64,000 bases of DNA from contig NZ_BAVZ01000008.1 in the NCBI RefSeq assembly GCF_000576305.1, forward strand, positions 62,001 through 126,000, written 5' to 3'. The position numbers and the translations under genes are program-made. This DNA comes from Paenibacillus pini JCM 16418 (lineage in GTDB: Bacteria > Bacillota > Bacilli > Paenibacillales > Paenibacillaceae). Below the pieces are notes generated by a model. It saw only the letters and a list, made by a program, of their open reading frames with translations. It was not told the origin of the DNA and did no database searches. How positions within the stretch are numbered: the stretch's first letter is position 1; the number at the start of each line of letters is the position of its first letter. Shown piece after piece: positions 54,301 through 63,751 of this stretch.

Positions 54301-56030
54301 GTGGACAACAACCGTTTCACACCAATCACGATTTATGACACTGAAGACCAAGGAATCAAGCAAAATCAAGGCAGTGAGAAGCAAACCTATGGTTTTGTAA
54401 AGGGCAATGATATTTATATCAAAACGAACCATATTACAACCTTTGTTTCATATACGACGGGCCTAGATGCTACGGTTCCTACGGAACCAAGTACAACACC
54501 AAATTTGAACACGCTGTACTCAGACTCAGGTGCATTTCGAAATGGGCTTACGATGCTATTCTTGAAGCGACTAAGAATGGCTTTATCCAAGGAAGCAATG
54601 GCAGGTTTAATCCGCAAGCTAGCGTTACTAGAGCAGAATTCACCAAAATGTTAGTCAATGTGATGGGACTGGATACGAAGCTTGCTACTGGTGCTAACTT
54701 TAAGGATGTACGTGCAAATGACTGGTTCTATCCTTATGTTAACGCAGCGAATCAAGCGGGACTCGTCACAGGATATAACAATGAATTCCGTCCAAACGAC
54801 AATATGACTCGTGAGCAAATGGCAGTAACGATTGTTAGAGCTTTGGGAGTTCAAGGTGTTAAATCAGGAATAGCAATTAAAGATATGCATAAAGCCTCTG
54901 CTTGGGCTAAGGCTGATATCGAAACCGTTCATGCACTTGGTTTAATGACAGGCAGCGGTAGTCTATTCAACCCTAAGAATGTGGTTACAAGAGAAATGGC
55001 CGCTGTTGTATCTACTAGGGTTCATAAATATAAGAATGACCATAAGACCACAGATACCAATACGGGTAAAGTAGATAGCGTAGTCAGTAAAACGAAGCCA
55101 GAAGTTCAGAAGCAAATTAAAAATACGGCAGCTTTTATGCAAAAAGCAGTTACAGATCCAGTCATCGCCACCGTTGGCGGGGACTGGACGGTCATGGGGC
55201 TGGCGCGTTCAGATGTGAAGCTTTCTGACGCCTACTATGCGAAATACTATGCTAATGTTGAGAAGATATTGAAGGAGAAATCCGGTAAGCTGCATAGTGT
55301 TAAATATACGGAATACGATAGAGTCATCTTGGCGTTAACGTCTATTGGAAAAAGTGTGGATCATGTAGCAGGCTATAACTTAAGAGAACGTCTGGCTGAT
55401 TTTGATACTTTAGTTAAACAAGGGATTAATGGACCGATCTTTGCTCTGATTGCACTCGACAGCAAGCATTATGAAATCCCGATTGTTCAAGGCGTGAAGA
55501 CACAGACAACAAGAGAATTGTTAATTGATTATATGTTGAACAGAGAGCTAAGCGGTGGCGGATGGGCTTTAGGTGAGCGTCCAGATCAATCCGATGCAGA
55601 TATTACAGCAATGGTTATTCAAGGGCTTACGCCTTACGTTCAGACCAACCCTAAAGTGAAAGCGGCAGTGGACCGCGGCGTTGCGTGGTTGTCCAAAGCT
55701 CAGACCGCGGATGGTGGTTATGCAAGCTGGCAATCAGCAAACGCTGAGAGTATTGCTCAGGTTATTGTAGCTTTGACTGGCCTTGGCATTAATCCAGACA
55801 CAGACACCAGGTTTATTAAAAATGGTCATTCAGCGTTAGATGCCTTATTAAGCTTCGCAGCAACTGGCGGCGGATTCTACCATATCAAATCAGGTGGAGT
55901 CGATAACGGTGGTGCAAAACCAGGTGAAGTAGATCTTATGGCTACAGATCAGGCAATGTATGCACTGGTTGCCTATGACCGATTCGTAAATGGAAAGAAC
56001 CGTTTGTTCGACATGACTGATGTAAAATAG
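51379..56030 (+). pseudogene. Giant transcobalamin-like surface protein (barrels, DUF4430, SLH), one frameshift
   Basis: Frames 51379-54654 and 54648-56030 join into about 1550 residues if one T is restored after 54543 (then FRNWAYDAILEATKNGF, a normal SLH repeat). Order: signal peptide (1-34), acidic linker, Ig-like domain (about 111-195), alpha/alpha barrel 1 of the terpene-cyclase/prenyltransferase type (200-480), beta domain, DUF4430 (about 705-820, GWMYSVNGSYPGYGASQYVL), second beta domain, three SLH repeats (about 1040-1210), and barrel 2 (1230-1550), a clear copy of barrel 1 (both end KNRLFDMTDV). Intrinsic factor and transcobalamin have the same barrel plus DUF4430-like design. With the B12 riboswitch and ECF genes, this suggests a wall-bound cobalamin receptor. 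AGAAAGGA precedes the ATG. Confidence 0.85.
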
Positions 56031-56039
56031 TAATGAGCT

Positions 56040-56071
56040 TAAGCAAGGGTATAATCATATACCTTGCTTAG
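56040..56071 (+). terminator. Intercistronic hairpin
   Basis: TAAGCAAGG-GTATA pairs with TATAC-CTTGCTTA between the surface-protein gene and the next gene. It has no T-run, so it may lower read-through or protect the upstream mRNA. Confidence 0.5.
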
Positions 56072-56094
56072 TCATTTAAGGTGGGATTCGATTC

Positions 56095-57159
56095 ATGAAC
56101 AAAAAGAGATGGCTCGTTGCCATAATGATTACAGCGGTGCTAGCGATTGCATTCTTATGGGGCGGTGATTATCAGAAGAGTCCGACGCAGGTTGCTGATA
56201 AGAATCGAGAAGCTCAGAGTGAAGGTGCAGAGAAGTCGGTATCCACTGAGATAGCTGAAGCAACGGAAGAGGAAGTTTATCAAGATAAAGCTAAAGTTAA
56301 TGCTGATTCTGATACGGACACCAAAGTAACGGATGATACTTCAGTAACGGATGATGCTTCAGTCATCGATGAGAGTACTGCCCAAACAGATTCGAAAGAA
56401 ACCAAGGTAACACCGAAGGCTGAACAATCTGTAAAGACAGATAACGCAACAGGGGTAACAGACAAACCTATTTTAGACAAATCAACAGATACCTCCAAAT
56501 CAACAGACTCCCGTAAACAGGTGGATGCTGACAAAAAATCTCCTGTATTGGAGAAAAAGCCAGCAGAAGTCACAACCAAAAAGCCGGATAAAAGCACTGT
56601 ATCCTCCAATGAGACACCTAAAGCAGATAAGCCTTCAACAAATACAAAACCCAAAAAAGATAAATACCTTACAGACGCTGTACCTAGCGGTAAACCTAAG
56701 CCGATTGAGTGGCAGGATACAACCATTAAGAAGGATAAAGAATTAACAGTTACCTTATCCGTAACGGCGAAGACCATTCTGGATCATATGGATACGTTCA
56801 ATACAGATAAGCTTGATGTGTTACCAGCTGACGGAATCATTTATAAGGCTCGCAAAGTAACCTTTTATGAAGGAGAGTCCGTATTTGATGTGTTACTTCG
56901 AGAGATGAAAAAGAAAAAAATTCATATGGAATTTTCCATGACTCCGATCTACAACAGTAACTATATTGAGGGCATTAACAACATCTATGAATTTGACTGC
57001 GGAGAGCTGAGCGGCTGGATGTACAAGGTCAACGGATGGTTCCCGAATTACGGTGCTAGTCGATATGTTCTGAAGAATGGGGATATCGTGGACTGGGTAT
57101 ATACTTGTGATTTAGGACGGGACGTTGGCGGAGATAAGGCTGCAATGGGAGGGAGGTAA
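56095..57159 (+). CDS. Membrane-tethered DUF4430 protein
   Basis: The 354-residue protein has one N-terminal membrane anchor (about 6-22), a long Lys/Thr/Asp/Ser-rich linker (25-220) that would span the wall, and a C-terminal DUF4430 domain (about 225-345, with ESVFDVLLREMKKK and SGWMYKVNGWFPNYGASRYV). This domain corresponds to the beta domain of transcobalamin, which caps B12 over the alpha barrel. It follows a gene whose last domain is a barrel without its own DUF4430, so the two could close on B12 together. It precedes the ECF genes by one base and is probably the hand-over protein at the membrane. Confidence 0.85.
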   Translation: MNKKRWLVAIMITAVLAIAFLWGGDYQKSPTQVADKNREAQSEGAEKSVSTEIAEATEEEVYQDKAKVNADSDTDTKVTDDTSVTDDASVIDESTAQTDSKETKVTPKAEQSVKTDNATGVTDKPILDKSTDTSKSTDSRKQVDADKKSPVLEKKPAEVTTKKPDKSTVSSNETPKADKPSTNTKPKKDKYLTDAVPSGKPKPIEWQDTTIKKDKELTVTLSVTAKTILDHMDTFNTDKLDVLPADGIIYKARKVTFYEGESVFDVLLREMKKKKIHMEFSMTPIYNSNYIEGINNIYEFDCGELSGWMYKVNGWFPNYGASRYVLKNGDIVDWVYTCDLGRDVGGDKAAMGGR

Positions 57160-57160
57160 T

Positions 57161-58051
57161 ATGCGGGATAGCTTCGCTTCCTATCATCCCATCGTGAATT
57201 TTGGTTATTTTGTTGTGATATTGGTGTGCAGCATGGTCTTTATGCACCCGGTATTTCAAATGCTAGCTCTGATCAGCGCGATCACCTATTCCGTGATGTT
57301 AAAGGGTTCAAGAGCGATCAAATTTAACCTACTCTATATGTTACCGCTGCTCTTATTTATGGCAATCATGAACCCAGCATTTAATCATGCAGGTGTGACC
57401 ATTCTCTTCTATTTAAAGAATGGGAATCCGATTACGCTGGAATCGATTCTGTTTGGCGTAGCGGCCGCATGTATGTTTGTAACGGTCATTATATGGTTCT
57501 CTTGCTATAACGAGGTGATGACATCGGATAAATTCATTTATATGTTCGGCACAATCATTCCGGCGCTGTCGCTCATCCTCTCAATGGTGCTTCGTTTTGT
57601 CCCGAGGTATATGACTCAAATTAAGGTGATTTCAAATGCACAGAAATGCATTGGCAGAGACGTTTCACAAGGCAATATCCTAAGGAGGGCACGGAATGGG
57701 ATCACCATCCTATCCATCATGACCACCTGGGCACTAGAGAATGCGATTGAAACGGCGGATTCGATGAAATCGAGAGGGTATGGACTTCCGGGTCGTACAA
57801 GCTTCTCCATATTTCGGTTCGATAATCGCGATAAAATCATATCCATGTTCATGATCAGTCTGATCGCACTGGTTGTCATAGGGGCTGTGAAGGGTGAGAA
57901 TACAATTCGTTTCTTCCCGTCGGTAAAGGCAGCCGAGATTTCGCCTTTTAGTTTGATCGTGTATATTGCCTATTTTGTGCTATGTATGATACCTGTAATC
58001 GTGAATGTGGTGGAGGCTGTGAAATGGAAACATATCGAATCAAAGACTTAA
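57161..58051 (+). CDS. ecfT: ECF transporter transmembrane subunit EcfT
   Basis: The 296-residue membrane protein has five to six membrane segments and the two coupling-helix motifs typical of EcfT, including ADSMKSRGYGLPGRTS with the SRG core. EcfT links the S component to the ATPases in energy-coupling-factor vitamin importers. The ATG at 57161 has GGGAGGTAAT upstream; an upstream frame start at 57125 lies inside the previous gene. It overlaps the ATPase gene by 28 bases. Confidence 0.93.
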   Translation: MRDSFASYHPIVNFGYFVVILVCSMVFMHPVFQMLALISAITYSVMLKGSRAIKFNLLYMLPLLLFMAIMNPAFNHAGVTILFYLKNGNPITLESILFGVAAACMFVTVIIWFSCYNEVMTSDKFIYMFGTIIPALSLILSMVLRFVPRYMTQIKVISNAQKCIGRDVSQGNILRRARNGITILSIMTTWALENAIETADSMKSRGYGLPGRTSFSIFRFDNRDKIISMFMISLIALVVIGAVKGENTIRFFPSVKAAEISPFSLIVYIAYFVLCMIPVIVNVVEAVKWKHIESKT

Positions 58052-59715
58052 GCTTTAGCTTCCCTGAACAAGACCAAAGAGCACTCACCCATATTAATCT
58101 CACCATTCAGAGCGGAGAGTTTGTTACGATATGCGGCAAATCGGGCTGCGGGAAGAGTACTCTACTCAGGCATTTAAAATCAATACTTACCCCGCATGGA
58201 AAACGTGAGGGCGACATTTACTTTGGTGAACAGCCTATTGAAGAGATGGACCACCGCGCACAGGCTACACAAATCGGTTTTGTCTTGCAAAATCCTGACA
58301 ACCAAATCGTTACCGATAAGGTGTGGCATGAGCTGGCCTTTGGACTTGAAAATATAGGCTGTGATCAAGCAACGATTCGTTTGCGCGTGGCTGAAATGGC
58401 CAGCTTCTTTGGCATCCAAACCTGGTATCACAAAAATGTATCCGAGCTATCTGGAGGTCAGAAGCAACTGCTGAACCTAGCCTCCATTATGGCGATGCAT
58501 CCATCCGTGCTAATTTTGGATGAACCCACCTCTCAGCTCGATCCCATTGCAGCAGCAGACTTTTTGGAAACGGTGAAAAAGATCAATCGTGACCTCGGTA
58601 CTACCGTCATCATTACGGAGCATCGTCTGGAGGAAATCCTTTCGATTTCAGATCGCTTAATCGTCATGGATAAAGGTGAGATTATCGCAGATGATACGCC
58701 AGTACAGGTCGGAGCTACGCTACGCTCGATGAATCACCCTATGTTTATGGCAATGCCTTCCCCGATGCAGATTGTTGCTGGAGTAGATCCAGCGGCGGAC
58801 GCAAGTCTTCCGGTTACGGTGAAGGATGGGCGCCAATGGCTGGATGGATTTCTTCAGGATAAGACGGCCAGTCTTATCGAGAATGCTAAGGGAAGCTCGG
58901 AGTTATCCAGCTCGATAGCTATAAAGTTTAAAGATGTGTGGTTTAAATATGAGAAGCATGGTCCAGATATCATTAAAGACTTATCTTTTGAAGTGAAGAC
59001 AGGTCAATTCTATTGCATCGTTGGTGGGAATGGTACGGGTAAGACGACGACTCTATCTCTGATTAGTAGTATTCTGCAGCCCTACCGAGGGAAAGTGCTA
59101 ATTAACGGTAAGAATCCTGCCAAAATGAGTACAAGTGAGCTTTTTATGAATAACTTAGGCGTACTTCCCCAAAACCCGCAAACCTTATTTGTGAAAAAGA
59201 CAGTCGAAGAGGATTTGTATGAAATGTTGACCTTCACCAAACTCACGCAGGAAGAGAAGGCGACTAAAGTGCAGGCTATTAGTTCGTTTGCGGAGCTCGG
59301 TCCGTTACTTGGCATGCATCCGTATGATTTGAGTGGAGGAGAGCAGCAGCGTGCTGCGCTAGCAAAGGTGCTTTTATTGGAACCGAAGATCTTGCTGCTT
59401 GATGAACCGACGAAGGGACTGGATGGCTTCTTTAAGGAGAAGCTCGCGATGTTTCTGAAACAGCTTAATGTAACAGGAGTTACCATTGTGATGGTCTCGC
59501 ATGATATTGAGTTCTGTGCCAAGTATGGGGAGGTATGCGCGATGTTCTTTGACGGAAGCATGATTACGTCGAATACGGCGAGTGCGTTCTTTGCAGGTAA
59601 TAGTTTTTATACGACAGCAGCTAATCGGATGGCACGCCATGTGTGGAGTGAAGCTGTAACGATTGAGGATGTGATTATGCGATGCAGGGCAAGCCGATCG
59701 AACGCCAACGTTTGA
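58024..59715 (+). CDS. ecfA: Fused ECF transporter ATPase (EcfA1-A2)
   Basis: The protein of 563 residues joins two ATP-binding cassettes. The first has GKSGCGKST, LSGGQKQLLNLAS and LILDEPTSQLDP; the second, from about residue 300, has GGNGTGKTT, LSGGEQQRAALAK and LLLDEPTKGLDG. Most Firmicutes carry EcfA1 and EcfA2 as separate genes shared by many S components; a fused dedicated pair with its own T and S marks a group I ECF system. The ATG at 58024 follows GTGGAGG. It overlaps ecfT upstream and the S-component gene downstream. Confidence 0.94.
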   Translation: METYRIKDLSFSFPEQDQRALTHINLTIQSGEFVTICGKSGCGKSTLLRHLKSILTPHGKREGDIYFGEQPIEEMDHRAQATQIGFVLQNPDNQIVTDKVWHELAFGLENIGCDQATIRLRVAEMASFFGIQTWYHKNVSELSGGQKQLLNLASIMAMHPSVLILDEPTSQLDPIAAADFLETVKKINRDLGTTVIITEHRLEEILSISDRLIVMDKGEIIADDTPVQVGATLRSMNHPMFMAMPSPMQIVAGVDPAADASLPVTVKDGRQWLDGFLQDKTASLIENAKGSSELSSSIAIKFKDVWFKYEKHGPDIIKDLSFEVKTGQFYCIVGGNGTGKTTTLSLISSILQPYRGKVLINGKNPAKMSTSELFMNNLGVLPQNPQTLFVKKTVEEDLYEMLTFTKLTQEEKATKVQAISSFAELGPLLGMHPYDLSGGEQQRAALAKVLLLEPKILLLDEPTKGLDGFFKEKLAMFLKQLNVTGVTIVMVSHDIEFCAKYGEVCAMFFDGSMITSNTASAFFAGNSFYTTAANRMARHVWSEAVTIEDVIMRCRASRSNANV

Positions 59716-60359
59716 GCCGCCGGACATTATTAGCAGCCGTTCTGATCCTGGTTCTCATCCCAGCGACGATTATGTTCGGCGTTTATGTATTAGATGACCG
59801 GAAGTATTATTTTATCAGTCTGCTCATTGTACTCTATACGATAGTGCCATTCGCTATGGTATTTGAGCAACGAAAACCGCAGGCCAGGGAGCTCATAGTC
59901 ATTGCTGTCTTATCTGCGATTGCAGTGGCAGGGCGGGGCGCATTCTTCATGCTTCCTCAGTTTAAACCCGTTGTTGCCATTGTCATTATTGCAGGTGTGA
60001 GCTTGGGCCCTGAGGCAGGATTCTTAGTTGGAGCTGTGACAGGTTTCGTCTCTAATTTCTTCTTTGGTCAGGGTCCTTGGACACCATGGCAAATGTTCTG
60101 TTTTGGCATTATCGGATTTCTGGCAGGGATTTTATTTAAAAAAGGTCTCCTCAAAAAAACGAAGATTTCTCTCTGTCTATTTGGAGGATTATCGACCTTC
60201 ATCATATACGGTGGGATCATTAATATAGGATCACTACTCATGTTTACATCACACTTCACATGGAAGGCGCTGCTCGCTACGTATATCTCAGGCTTTTGGT
60301 TTGATATGGTGCATGCGATTGCAACAGTATTCTTCCTATTGATCATGGCGAAGCTATGA
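59682..60359 (+). CDS. ECF transporter S component, probable cobalamin binder (CbrT-like)
   Basis: The 225-residue membrane protein has six membrane segments and the S-component features of vitamin ECF importers (AGVSLGPEAGFLVGAVTGFV and FFFGQGPWTPWQM). S components bind the vitamin and define specificity. The B12 riboswitch and DUF4430 genes in the same transcript point to cobalamin or its precursor, as for CbrT of Lactobacillus, where an ECF system was shown to import B12. The start overlaps the ATPase gene by 34 bases. It is the last gene of the operon. Confidence 0.85.
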   Translation: MQGKPIERQRLSRRTLLAAVLILVLIPATIMFGVYVLDDRKYYFISLLIVLYTIVPFAMVFEQRKPQARELIVIAVLSAIAVAGRGAFFMLPQFKPVVAIVIIAGVSLGPEAGFLVGAVTGFVSNFFFGQGPWTPWQMFCFGIIGFLAGILFKKGLLKKTKISLCLFGGLSTFIIYGGIINIGSLLMFTSHFTWKALLATYISGFWFDMVHAIATVFFLLIMAKL

Positions 60360-60421
60360 TTGAAAAATTAGACCGAATCAAAACCAAATATGGGCTCATC
60401 GAGCCCTGAGATAGAACAAAG

Positions 60422-60453
60422 AAGGGGCGAAGCCGGAATAGGCTTCGCCCCTT
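60422..60453 (+). terminator. Terminator of the cobalamin operon
   Basis: AAGGGGCGAAGCC-GGAATA-GGCTTCGCCCCTT is a strong GC-rich stem. The downstream T-run is poor. Confidence 0.75.
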
Positions 60454-60516
60454 ATGTATGGTCTTCCTACAATTTACTACCTCTTGGCAATCAATAATGA
60501 TCATTCAATTTGTTTT

Positions 60517-60948
60517 TTATTTAAAATGTTCTGCAAATGCCTTTACGTTCTCTATGATTATTCCTTTTAGTTGATCAGAATCTTCCTTAGGAAGGGAAGC
60601 TGCCTTATAACCGCCAAATGATTCAATACAGATCGCTGCTTCTCTTAGATCCTCAGGGAAATTCGCCTCTATGATTTCTTCCGTTTTTTTCGGTTTCTCA
60701 TTACAGATATAGTAACCCATGCGCTTGGTTAACAACTCTGCCTTATTTTTTTTGATAAAGTCACGAATCGGTTTATATATTTTTCCGTCTCTCACCCCAG
60801 CCCCGATAATAATCGAATCGAATTCCTCGATATTTGGCTTCTCTGCTTCAATATTGCAGGTCTTAGACTCAGAGAGCTCTTGAGATAGTATTGTTGCACA
60901 CTGTTCGGTTGCCCCAGATTTCGTTGAATATATAATAAGTACGGTCAT
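60517..60948 (-). CDS. Flavodoxin-domain protein (HemG-like)
   Basis: The 143-residue protein has the flavodoxin FMN-phosphate loop YSTKSGATE at the N-terminus and IIIGAGVRDGKIYKPIRDFI as the second FMN contact. It resembles the flavodoxin-domain proteins used as electron carriers or as protoporphyrinogen oxidase HemG. GAAAGGTG precedes the ATG. No partner gene is present, so the function stays general. Confidence 0.88.
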   Translation of the reverse strand: MTVLIIYSTKSGATEQCATILSQELSESKTCNIEAEKPNIEEFDSIIIGAGVRDGKIYKPIRDFIKKNKAELLTKRMGYYICNEKPKKTEEIIEANFPEDLREAAICIESFGGYKAASLPKEDSDQLKGIIIENVKAFAEHFK

Positions 60949-61342
60949 GAATTCTCACCTTTCTCAGCTAAAATATTTGGTTGCTCAGCTAACCTACTCA
61001 TATATCAATGATTTCCTTTTATCGATCATTTATCCTTCATATCGAGAAAATAGTTAGTTGAGATACTTGGTAATGACTAAGGTGATTTCATTTCATTTTA
61101 CCGAATGTATTCATAGTTTACAAAATCGTAGTGAAAGATGTACGAAGTACTAATTACTAAGAGAGTCATTTTTATGCTGCTGTAGACAAATAAAGAACGT
61201 CATGGCTTCAGGTTGGGAAGAGGCCGTAACGTTCTTTTGTTTGATTTATCCATGATCACTCTATTTTCTTGACAATACACAGTCTAATCTATATAGATTA
61301 GTTAACTAAACTATATTGAAGTTAGATGCGGGGGTTACGAAT
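60949..61342. other. Gene-free region with an orphan terminator
   Basis: No gene is supported. A plus-strand hairpin, AGAACGT to ACGTTCT with inner GGC/GCC pairing (61193-61242), is followed by TTTTGTTTG and has no gene before it. TTGACA at 61270-61275 and TATAGATTA near 61292 could form the promoter of the next gene. Confidence 0.5.
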
Positions 61343-61663
61343 TTGGATCAAGATAACATGACAGTCAAGAAAGAAGAGATACCGATAACCATACCAACCA
61401 CCTCAACCACCACACCAACGCCAAAGAAAAAATCCATATATTTCAAAATAGGTGTGGGTCTGCTTGTCGTATCCATGCTTTCTTGGCTTATTCCTGTAAT
61501 TGCACCGTTCACACCTCTTCCAACAAAGGAAAAGGCAATGATCATTACAGGTGCAATCATTTTTGCAGAAGTATTGTTTTGGGTGGGTACTCTATTGGTT
61601 GGGAAAGAAATGGCTAAGAAATTTAAAAGCTACTTCCTTCCGAAGAAGCGGAGTCAGAAGTAG
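61343..61663 (+). CDS. Transporter suffix domain-like membrane protein
   Basis: The protein of about 106 residues has a Thr/Pro-rich N-terminus (ITIPTTSTTTPTPKKK), two membrane segments (about 33-53 and 66-86) and a basic tail (KKFKSYFLPKKRSQK). This matches the small "transporter suffix domain" proteins of Bacillales. TTG at 61343 is chosen because GCGGGGGTT lies eight bases upstream; an ATG at 61358 is too far from it. Function is unknown. Confidence 0.7.
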   Translation: MDQDNMTVKKEEIPITIPTTSTTTPTPKKKSIYFKIGVGLLVVSMLSWLIPVIAPFTPLPTKEKAMIITGAIIFAEVLFWVGTLLVGKEMAKKFKSYFLPKKRSQK

Positions 61664-61667
61664 CTTT
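61626..61667. terminator. Convergent terminator overlapping the stop codon
   Basis: AAAGCTACTTC (61626-61636) pairs with GAAGTAGCTTT (61657-61667). It could stop transcripts from both sides. Confidence 0.65.
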
Positions 61668-61677
61668 AATCATCTTG

Positions 61678-62534
61678 CTATCCCCATATGCCAATAAGCA
61701 GAATGCCACAGAAGATGACTACAGAACATAAGATTCGCTTCAAGCCATTTTGCTCCTTCAAGAGCAGTATGCCAAGGAATGTAGCAAATACAGTCCCTAT
61801 TTCGCGCAGAGGACTGATATGAGCCATCGGTGCTTGTTGCATCGCGAACAGGAATAGTAGATAGGATCCTGGATTCAGGATGGCACCTAGCATCATGGTA
61901 GATTTATTGACTTTCCATTCCGCCCAGATTTGTCGTGAAGCTAGGACGCTGGGGTCAGGCCAGCCACGAAACCGATATTCGTGACCTCCAGTAATGCGAG
62001 CGGTGAAATATGCTCTAGGTTTAGCTTGTCAACGAATACATAGCAGGTTGTGCACAGCCCAACACATAAAGCCATCAAGACCGGCTTCATCCCTTGTGTT
62101 TTGGGGTTTGATGGCTTGCTGCGCGAGCCAACTCCACTCAGGATGGTGAACCCTCCAAGCATACAGACAATCCCGATCCATCCAAATACAGATAATGATT
62201 CACTAAGGAAAAGTACGCCGATGATCGGGACGAGCAGTGTGCTTGTGCCACGCATAATCGGATAAATTTGCGACAAATCACCAAGCTCATAGGTCTGTGA
62301 TAAGAGCCATGAGTATAGAGCCTGTAAGGCTATTGATAAAATCAGTAGACCATAGGAGCCTGCATTCATTGGATTATGCCACAGCTCTATGATTAATACA
62401 GGCAGTAGTAGAATGGTAGCTACCATCATAATCGACCACAGGAAGACGCTCTTATTGCGGCTTTTTTTGGTGAACATACTCCAGACAGCATGTGCCATAC
62501 CGGAGGCAATGACTAGAAGAATAGGTAATAGCAT
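61678..62534 (-). pseudogene. EamA/DMT-family transporter, one frameshift
   Basis: The first part (61941-62534) encodes membrane segments from MLLPILLVIASGMAHAVWSM to FVAGLTPAS and then stops. The next frame continues with SVLASRQIWAEWKVNKSTMM and LGAILNPGSYLLFLFAMQQA to 61678. Adding one C to the run of four at 61951-61954 (minus strand) joins them as LTPSVLASRQ, giving about 285 residues and ten membrane segments, the normal size for this drug/metabolite permease family. The break may be a homopolymer sequencing error. It follows the phosphoesterase gene by 22 bases on the same strand. Confidence 0.85.
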
Positions 62535-62556
62535 TAGATGTCAGCCCCTCAGAAGA

Positions 62557-63518
62557 CTAGTTCTCGATTATGTTATTAGGATCATGAATGGGCTGGTTAC
62601 GTACAACGGAACCATCTACCAGACGAAGCCATGTTTCAAATTCGCGGTCTCCAAGGGTCAGTTTAATGACGCGAGCGCCTCGCATAAAGCCCTCTCGACC
62701 ATACGTATTGTAGCCGCTTGCCCGCCCGTAACAGAGCCGAACGCCATGTAGGGTGCCTTCAAAATCATTGGTGTGGTCATGCCCGCAAAAGGTACCCATC
62801 ACATCACCCATTTCAAGTAGGGCTGTGAATAATCCTGAGTTGACTTGAGGGCAGCACACCGGCTCGAATTTATTCCCTTGGCACACTTGGGTGTCCCACA
62901 TTTCCTGATATTCAGGAATTGGGATATGAAAGAAAGCGAGAGCAGGGAGTTTCTTCTTGGTGTCTTGTGGATTTAGCCGTGAGGATTCACTTGCTAGCCA
63001 ATTGATTTGTTCACGTTCAATCCAGCCATAGCCGGGAACCTCTGGAAGAGGAGAGTAGGCGCCCGAGTCAAGGAAATAAAGTGCAGCCGCTGGCTTACCT
63101 TCGGAATCGACTAGCTCAACCGTATAATTACCTGAGCCTTGAAGCTCTTCGGGCCCTGCGTCCGCTACGATATGCTGATGCTCAAGCGCCACCTGCATAA
63201 GCTCATCACGGGTAATCCGGCTTTCGGTATCATGATTACCAAATACAAAGGACCACTTTATGCCGCGTTCTTCAACTAAGGCACAGCATCTCGAAAGGCT
63301 TGCGCCGGATCTTCACATTCGACATCTCCAGGTGAGACCGGACCTGCATATACGACATCTCCCGTAAACACAACAAGATCGGGTTGTTCTGCATCCAGAA
63401 CGTTCTCCATTAATTCACGGGTACGCTGATCCTCCGTTCTTCCGTCCATCCAATGAAGATCCGTAAACTGCACGATTTTAAAAGTATCATCTTTCTGAAA
63501 AGATAAGCAGTAACTCAT
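62557..63518 (-). pseudogene. Calcineurin-like metallophosphoesterase, one frameshift
   Basis: The N-terminal frame (63276-63518) carries FTDLHWMDG (first metal motif) and LVVFTGDVVY. After a single-base loss near 63284, the second frame runs on through WSFVFGNHDTESR (third motif, GNHD), then FFHIPIPEY and FCGHDHTNDF to 62557. Restored, it gives about 320 residues with all metal ligands present. Such enzymes cleave phosphodiesters or phosphomonoesters. AGGGGGAAATTTGGG precedes the ATG. The single lesion in an otherwise complete gene could be a sequencing error. It forms a two-gene unit with the DMT permease. Confidence 0.87.
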
Positions 63519-63751
63519 CCCAAATTTCCCCCTTGTTTGCCTTGTGTTGATTATTGTGTTTTTATGTGGTTTTCAGTTGATTTTAGCTCTACGTTTACAA
63601 TCTGTCAATTCAATATTTACACTCATTTTACATTAATAATGTGGACGGGATTTCTTTTTACATAGATAATAGGAGATAATAAACAAAGTGAAAACAACAA
63701 CAAAACACATGAAATCCTTATGGAATGGCTATATACAGGAGGAATTACGAT

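Noticed and set aside
54648-56030. A separate SLH gene starting at 54648
   Set aside because: Its first codons continue an SLH repeat begun in the previous frame and no ribosome binding site precedes it; a single base restores fusion.
56280-56777. Long minus-strand open frame opposite the linker of the DUF4430 protein
   Set aside because: It is an artefact of the repetitive Lys/Thr/Asp-rich coding strand; no start signals are seen.
61255-61345. A possible riboswitch ahead of the transporter suffix gene
   Set aside because: The leader is too short and lacks any conserved riboswitch core; only a promoter-like pair is visible.
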